Assembly (NCBI GenBank): GCA_018350325.1
Contig: JAEVLN010000002.1
Coordinates: forward strand, 5,563,456-5,627,455
Reading direction: 5' to 3'
Source: Globodera rostochiensis
Lineage: Eukaryota; Nematoda; Chromadorea; Rhabditida; Heteroderidae
Length of the DNA stretch: 64,000 nt
The notes under the pieces were generated by a model, which worked only from the letters and a program-made list of their open reading frames with translations, searched no databases and was not told the origin of the DNA. This document shows, one piece after another, positions 56,901-64,000 of this stretch (position 1 is the first letter of the stretch; each line of letters starts with the position of its first letter). The position numbers and the translations under genes were made by a program.

Positions 56901-59900
56901 GGAGAAGTAATAAATATTAAAGAAAACGATATTTACTTTGTCTGGATATTTATTCACTAACATCATTTAATTTGTAGACAAAATTGATTTCAATAATTGT
57001 CATTTTTGCAGAGATAATTAATGCCGCCGCGTCTTTTAACATTCGAGTTGATATTTATTTTTAATTTACTAATTTGTACTAAGAAAAATTTAAATTTATT
57101 CTGAATTTTACGTTTGGTCTTTTTTAATTATTTTGAATAGTTGGCACGTGTTGCAAAAGGCGCTAAACTTGCATTGTGTATTGTTTGCCGATTGCTAAAA
57201 GTGTTTTTCTTTAATTTTTATATTTAAACATTTATAGTAATTTTTTACTTTTTATTCATTAGTTATTATTGATGCAGTCGTCCAGTCGCTCATTCAATTA
57301 GTATTTTGGCAGTATCTTTTTAATTATCACAAATGTCAATTTGAAATTTATATACATTTTTTTTAGAAGCTTTTTTATTATTTAATAGCATTTTATTTGC
57401 CTAAATTTTGAGAAACAAGTTCATTTTGAGATGTACTCAAAACCTCTATTCTTATTGTCTTTTATTTGGTTATTTATTAATAAATGTTTGTTTTCATTTT
57501 TAGCTTCCAAAAAAATGCCTTCGATGTGCCAATCTGCCACGTGAATTCTTGTGCGTGATTTATGCATTTCTTTGATTTATAAAATGAAAGCTGTGAGCAG
57601 TTTAATTTAATGTAACTACCTAGATCCAAGTGCTTGCTTTTATATTTTTTACCAGATAGTATGAAGTTTTATTTGATGATGTCACTCCGGCATAAGTTGT
57701 TTTGTTTTATAAATAATATGTGTTACAAATTTATTCTTAAAACAAACTTGTTGCTCTTAAAAAACAATACGCTCAGACATCAATTAAGGCCAATAGATAA
57801 TTGATTAACATTTAAACGATTATTTTATTTAAACAGCAAATTACTAAATTAAACAATAAATATTTTGGGTCACTCGCCAACGGCAGAATAAGCCATCGGT
57901 GGCTATTGATCGATTAAATAATTTTTTAATACATAACGTATTCAAGTGTCCCTGATCGTCTTTGTTTAGCTTCTTTTTTCTTCTTTCATTATGAAGTTTA
58001 AAGAATTATATATTTTTTACTTATAAAAGCCTTTAATTTTTATGATTTTGATGACATAAAATTTTAAAATTATTGTATATTATTTTTTTATATCTTTTCC
58101 CACCCGTTATTGCGTTGTGCTCACGTTGCCTGTTTCGACGTTGCCGCTGATAATTCCGAATTCGTATTATGGGTCCTTTTTTCTTGTTTGTATCTTAACT
58201 ATTTTTTTCCATTTGATCACTTATTTCTTTCTTGTTATTTTTATTACAAATGTTCTTTAAATTACTTGATTATATTTTGATTTTAAAATAGGAGTTTTTA
58301 ATCATATATAGTTTTAATAAATTTTAATAATTAATTTGTTTACGCTTTCACTGAAACTTTTAAAGAGGTCCATTTATAGATTGATTCATTCATTCATTCG
58401 GTATTTAAAATTTTGTGGGTAATAAATGATTAATATTTTATTAAACCAAGGTTAGATGCTCGTTCAAAAAATTTTGTAGATATTTTTTATAAGGAGATTT
58501 ATTTTATTTTGCTTATTATAATTTATTTTTTTTATGAAAGGGGGCACTTGTAAATTTAAAAACAAATTAATTTCTGTTATATTTGTATTAAAAAAAGTTT
58601 CTATTCCTCGTGGGCCATAATATTGTAAATTTTTAATCCTATCAAAACATGCTATTTTTTGTTTTAACTAGTATTATTAATTTGACACATTACAAAATGA
58701 GTATGAAGGACAATAAAAATAATACTGCTCAGATCTTGACTTTGGTTAGAGAATCCACACACTCATGTGCATGGGAGACGGTCATCTATAATGAGTCCGT
58801 CAAGGTGGCATATTTTTAGAACATGATTTTTATTTTTAAATTTTCATTGATTTTTATTTTTAAAAGTGGCTTATTATTGTTTATTTTAACCTAATGCATT
58901 ACTGCTTAAAAATAATAATTTAATTTTTAAAAAGCTTATAAGTTCAAAGCATAAAATGTTTTGGGTTTTTTCAACAATATTTAATTCATTCAGAAATTAT
59001 TATAAAAATATCTTATTTTGCCATGTCACATTATATTTTCTTTGTCAAAATTCTCTCTGTCAAATAATCCTTTTGTAAAATTTTTATTAATAATCTTTTT
59101 GAATCCTATTCAACTTTTTTGATACTGATTCTAATTTTAGTTTTTTGTTTTGATAAATATATTATTTTGATTGTACTTGAATTTCGCTACATTGCACAGT
59201 TATGTATTTTAGAATCAATTATTGTTGACTTAAAACAAAATTGTCTTTTATTTAATTTTGAAAAAAAGCAAATAAAAATATCAAGTGATCGATCTATCCG
59301 TCAATTTGCACTGACTATGAGTACTGGCTGACCTTTGCCGCCCCGCTTTCTCAGCCCTCATCTCTTCCATTTTTTCTCTCTGCCCTCACATTCATTTTGC
59401 TTTCTCTTCCTCCCTCTTTCTCTTCTCTCAACTTGATTTGCTTCTCTCCTACCCCCGCCCCCCATTCTTTCTTGTCCTCACATTCATTTTGTTTTCTCTT
59501 CGCCCTCTTTCTCTGTTCTCACATTCATTTTGCTTTCTTTTCCTCCCTATTTCTCTTCTCTCAACTTGATTTGCTTCTCTCCTACCCCCGCCCCCCATTC
59601 TTTCTTGTCCTCACATTCATTTTGTTTTCTCTTCGCCCTCTTTCTCTGTTCTCACATTCATTTTGCTTTCTCTTCCTCCCTATTTCTCTTCTCTCAACTT
59701 GATTTGCTTCTCTCCTACCCCCGCGCCCCATTCTTTCTTGTCCTCATATTTATTTAGTTTCTCTTCCCCCTCTTTCTCTGTTCTCACTTTCTTTTGCTTT
59801 CTTTTCTCTTCCTTCTCTTTCTTATTCTTCGATTGGCATTGACCCTCTGCCCAAACACACCGATTCATGCATTTTCACATCGAAAAGTTGGCGTCCACCC

Positions 59901-61867
59901 AAAATGACCATAAAATTTACAAAATGGGTGCTCGTTACACGAACCGCTTTTTTGGGTTTTCGCATCAATCAGATTTACTGGTCAGAAGGATTATTGATAC
60001 TCGTTTTTTTTGGAATTTTTTTAAATAAAAATTTCGACAAGTTAAAAAAATAACAAGTATTTTTAGTTCAGGCGCCGTCGTAAATTTTTTATTGTTTTAC
60101 ATTATTGTAAAGAAATTTTCGCAAAATATTGGGGGGAGGGGGGGGGTGGCCAAGGTTACGCTCCAGGAAAATAACAAAAATGCGGATATGCACGGTATCC
60201 ACAGATATGAGTTTAGACTCATCTGTATACAAATATTCGGAGACCGTTGCATCCCTGATAATAATTCCATAACATTTTCTATTTTTTATGTATCTTACTT
60301 ATTATCGAATCGGAAATTGGACCCTCTTTCAAATATTTAAAGTCGCAAAAAACCACATGAATTGATCGGTAAATCACTTAAATAAAAGCGTTTACATTCG
60401 AAAATCTAAATAATAAAACGAACAAAAATCAATTTTTTAATTTAATGGTGAACAAATAATATTCATTTAAATTTACAAAAACATATCAACATTAAAAAGG
60501 TTTTTCTTTAAATGAAATTAGTTATTCATAAAATTTATAACATTGAACTATAAACTTGTTTTTAGACACGTTCTCAATAGAAACAAATAATTATTCAATA
60601 AAACAATTATTAAATATCTAATATCTTTAATACATCTTGACTCCAACACTTTTTTTTAAAATGACAATTAAATTAACTTTAAATACAAATGCTTAATCAT
60701 AAGAATCTCATACATAAAATATTTTTGTACTAATAAAAATACAAAAATAAAAATATAGTAACTGCAACGTATTAGATCTTAAATTAATTTTTATTGATAC
60801 ATTGAATTAATGCTAAAAAAATAAAAATACGAATCTTATAATGAAAGATATAAAATATTGATTTTGAATAATACCATTTGTAGATCAAAATAAAAGAAAA
60901 AAATCGAAATAATTAAGTGAAAGCTCGAAGAGGATGTGCGAGAAAGAAGGGCTGGGGTCGCCCTAATGATCTTAAACTAAAGATTCATTCAAGTAAAATT
61001 AGACATCCCTAAAATGTATAATTTATCTCAAAAATCCAACTAAAATTTTATAAAAATGGAACCTAAATTAAACTTATTTGCGCATTTCATATGTGCACAA
61101 CACAATTAACATGATTGAACTAAATAAATAAAGCTAAATTAAACAAGATTCAATGTTAAAAAAACACTTGCAAAATTTATCATACCTAAATCATTTCTAA
61201 ACAAAAAGTTATTTATTTTTGTTATAAACCAAACTATTACAGTTGAAATTAAAAAAATACTTGTAAAGAATATAGAAAATCTGCCTTTGGATATCATGGC
61301 CTTAAATTTAACATTGCTAGGACAGATAATAATAGCTCCTCTCGATGAGAGAAATGGAAAAAAAATTACGAGATTAATCATAATACACCGTGACTCAAAA
61401 TCTCAACCACAAAATACTTTTGTATTTAATAAATAATATAAAAATAAATATACAACTGCAAAATTGTTAAATCTGAAATAGATTGAATATGTGTAATTAA
61501 ATTTAAATAATAAAATTAGATTTTAGGTTGTGTCGCAGAGCGCGAAAAAAAGGCTTCTTCACAAGATGCAAGTGGCGAGAAACGACAAAATACGGAGAAT
61601 GGGGCCAAATTAATGGATTAAATGTCAATTTAAAAATAGATAATTTTAAAAATATTATCACAAATTTAGTAAAAAACTATTCAAAACAAGATATGCGCTT
61701 ACATTAATCTTAGTAAACTTTTAATGAGTTTAATCAAAATTAAATTCAAATATTTATTAACTATTAATATTAAAAATAAATAGCAAGTAAAAAATAATTA
61801 TAAACTGTCTAAACCCGTCTTGCCAAAATCACCCCACTATTTGTTTATTATTTTTATGATTACCTGA
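53927..61867 (+). repeat. 7.95-kb tandem duplication, unit 2 (7,941 bp)
   Basis: Second copy of 45978-53926. It ends at acctgata, after which sequence diverges from unit 1 (aaaatatg versus gtagtttt). It repeats all exon candidates, the 250-bp repeat pair and the polypyrimidine family copy. Confidence 0.95.
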
Positions 61868-61869
61868 TA

Positions 61870-63080
61870 AAAATATGTGAACCTCGTGTGTGTGAATAAT
61901 AAAACGATTTACAGTTTGAATGGCATGCTTTTTCTTTTGTAACACCCATAAATGGAGCGACATTTTGAAAAGCAGTTTTGCAAAATTTATATATAAACGC
62001 AAAAATCAAGAATAGATTAAATTTTAATTTTATTAACAATTATTTAAATAAAAATTAAGTTTGCAAAAACAAATGAAAGTTTATCGTCTATTACATGCAA
62101 GTTTATTAATATTAATTTTGTTGCGCATAGACCAAAAGTGATTAATTTTTTTAATCATAAAATAATATGCTGTGTAGAAACATGCATCAAATTTAAAGTT
62201 GGAAGACATAAACAAAAGTGTCCCAAAAGATAACGTTCACTTATATATGGAATGAAGCCAACTCAACCTCATATACTTATTATAAAATTCAAACAAACAA
62301 TAATAACATAACATTTCAATTAAAAAAATAAGTTCTCTATAAGTTAAATTGAAATCACGATTGTCGGTCGCATCAGGTAATAAATTGAAATAAGTTTGTA
62401 AAAATAACACCTAAAATTGAAATAACACAACTAAAGAACAAAACTTTAATTTAACTAAATTTGAAAAGCACAAAATCGCATTATATAGCTTAATCAAAAA
62501 TTTATTTAACTATTAGGTCTATGCATAATTAAGTTAACTTATAATTTGGTTACGTACAGGTTTCTTTAAAGCGGTTCAAATTTTTGATTTTTTTTTTATA
62601 TGCAAAACTCCTGTCTGAGTAGAGCGACTTTTCATTCCCGTAGCTTTTCATATCGGTGGAAAAAATCCCAAACCGGTTGGATCAAAAAAGCCAAAAATGT
62701 GGTTTCCAGTTTTAAACCGGTTTAGAGTCAAGATAGTTGGCGACACCAGGGGTGTAAATGTAACAAGATTATTCTACATTGAATACAAAAACCGCTTCCG
62801 GATTCGATAACTCTTCGTCTTTTTATGAATTTTTGAAATTTTGCTTGAAAACGCTTAAATTTTTTGTCTTTTTTGGACAGTTAAATCCATAAAAAATCGA
62901 AAATTTGTGGATTTGTACGCAATTTTTGCATTCAATTCAGAACACTCATATAAGGGAATTGCAAATAAAAAAATTGGTGCGCTTCAATTACTTTTTTTGT
63001 AAAGAAGTCATAAAGATACTTAGTTATTATGCATTGACCTAAATATTAACGATTTCGTAGAATGGCAAAATTGTTTAAAT
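61870..63080. other. A-rich stretch with no supported gene
   Basis: AT-rich. A GC-richer patch at 62600-62770 contains aaaccggttt words and caggggtgtaaatg, which resembles a hAT end, but no partner end is in the window. Confidence 0.4.
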
Positions 63081-63089
63081 TTTAACTGA

Positions 63090-63150
63090 AGTGGAGGGCC
63101 GGGCATTCGTGCAAGAGGAAAATGAGGATGTGGTAAAGAAATATGCGTGA
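63090..63150 (+). CDS. Small acidic terminal exon candidate
   Basis: After taactgaag the frame reads EGRAFVQEENEDVVKKYA and ends in TGA at 63148. The composition is purine-rich. No linked exon was found. Confidence 0.22.
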
Positions 63151-63477
63151 GAAAAGGCTGTTATAGGCCTTGATTATTTAAAATATAAACTTAAATACGA
63201 AATTCTAAAAATATAAAAATAAGCAAGAAAGATCAAATAAAACAAATTATTTAAAAATATACTTTGCTTTAAAACTAATTTGCAACGAGAAGCAATGGTA
63301 CATTAGCAATTAGAACTCCTCAATTAAAACAATTAGAACAAAACAAAATGAAAAAATTAATACAAATTTATAATAATCAAAGCTCACTAGAAAGTCATAG
63401 AGATTTTGAATAAAATAAATGAGGGGAAATTTTTTTTGTTAATTTTCAGATAAATTCCATTATCAAGAAATAAAATT

Positions 63478-63550
63478 TTAAAGAATTTTCCCTTTGCCTT
63501 TCCGTTCAGCAGCTCGGTTATTTTGCGGAGTTTCAGCCGTTGGCGCGTTC
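63478..63550 (-). CDS. Small basic terminal exon candidate
   Basis: On the minus strand, after tatttaaag, the frame reads NAPTAETPQNNRAAERKGKG, then KIL and TAA. A basic C-terminal tail would fit. The + strand is open too (FRSAARLFCGVSAVGAFL). The minus strand is T-rich here, which fits intron sense for a minus-strand gene. Confidence 0.28.
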
Positions 63551-64000
63551 CTTTAAATAAAAAATTGGCACAGCTTAAAATATAGAAAACTTAAATGATT
63601 AGTCTGGAGTTTCTAGATTCTGTACGTTCGGAGTCCATTATGGTGTAATTATAATGGAGCCAAATTTAATATTAAATGATTGCAAATAAAATAAACAATT
63701 GTTTAATCGTCTTGCAAAAAACGACAAAAAGACCAATCCTTTAAAGAGAGTAGATATAGTTTAAAAAAACTTATTGCTTCAAATTATATTAGCTGTGTAA
63801 TATTTTATCGCATCATTTTCACAAAAATAACAGTGAAAGATGCTTCAACCCAACCCTATAATACTAAGAATTTGGTCTACATGAGCCGGCAAAAAAAACT
63901 CATTCAGTAATTCAATGCTTCGTTATAAACCCACGATGTTTGAGACAAATAAATTGTTTTATTAAGACATTATTAATCAAAAATAATTTTCTTTGTAAGA

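Noticed and set aside
1..64000. CRISPR arrays, bacterial operons, integrases, rRNA genes, nematode spliced-leader genes and telomere repeats.
   Set aside because: None of the required repeats, conserved sequences or gene arrangements was seen on either strand.

Overview
The window looks like nuclear DNA of a small invertebrate, most likely a nematode. By eye it is roughly three-quarters A+T. No open frame exceeds 139 codons. Short GC-richer islands are often bounded by an AG 3' splice site (commonly ttttag, tttcag or tttaag) and a GT 5' splice site, as expected for small exons in AT-rich introns and spacers. I see no bacterial operons, ribosome binding sites, rRNA, convincing tRNA or CRISPR. 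The species is not identified, and no exon could be tied to a named family with confidence, so gene symbols are left empty.

Layout. 1-6.3 kb: the best-supported + strand exon series (148-1383, 2147-3536, 5912-6273), with a diverged direct duplication and a minisatellite of about 60 bp. 7-10.7 kb: repeats, namely a foldback element, a 15-bp tandem array and a 1.1-kb hAT-like element with perfect 8-bp target duplications. 11.8-20 kb: sparse + strand exon candidates, including the longest ORF (18631-19034). 21.6-28 kb: two more hAT-like non-autonomous elements (22288-23148 and 26496-26917), a simple inverted-repeat element and polypurine/polypyrimidine repeats. 27-33 kb: A-rich on the + strand, with minus-strand exon candidates that are inverted, diverged copies of the 11.9 and 19.7 kb regions.

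32.45-40.48 kb is a 4,015-bp tandem duplication with no difference noticed. 41.0-41.8 kb holds a phase-consistent five-exon chain ending in a stop. 45.98-61.87 kb is a 7.95-kb tandem duplication with at least four substitutions and one G-run length change. 61.9-64 kb is A-rich, with two small terminal-exon candidates.

Caveat on coding calls. GC-rich islands here often read open on both strands, so exon calls rest on splice sites, phase agreement between neighbours and, in one case, third-position changes between duplicates. Exon confidences are therefore low to moderate. The mobile-element boundaries and duplication junctions can be read directly and are the firmest results. I found no exotic defence or biosynthetic system; the distinctive content is the family of hAT-like elements sharing a GC-rich palindromic module and the nested duplications.
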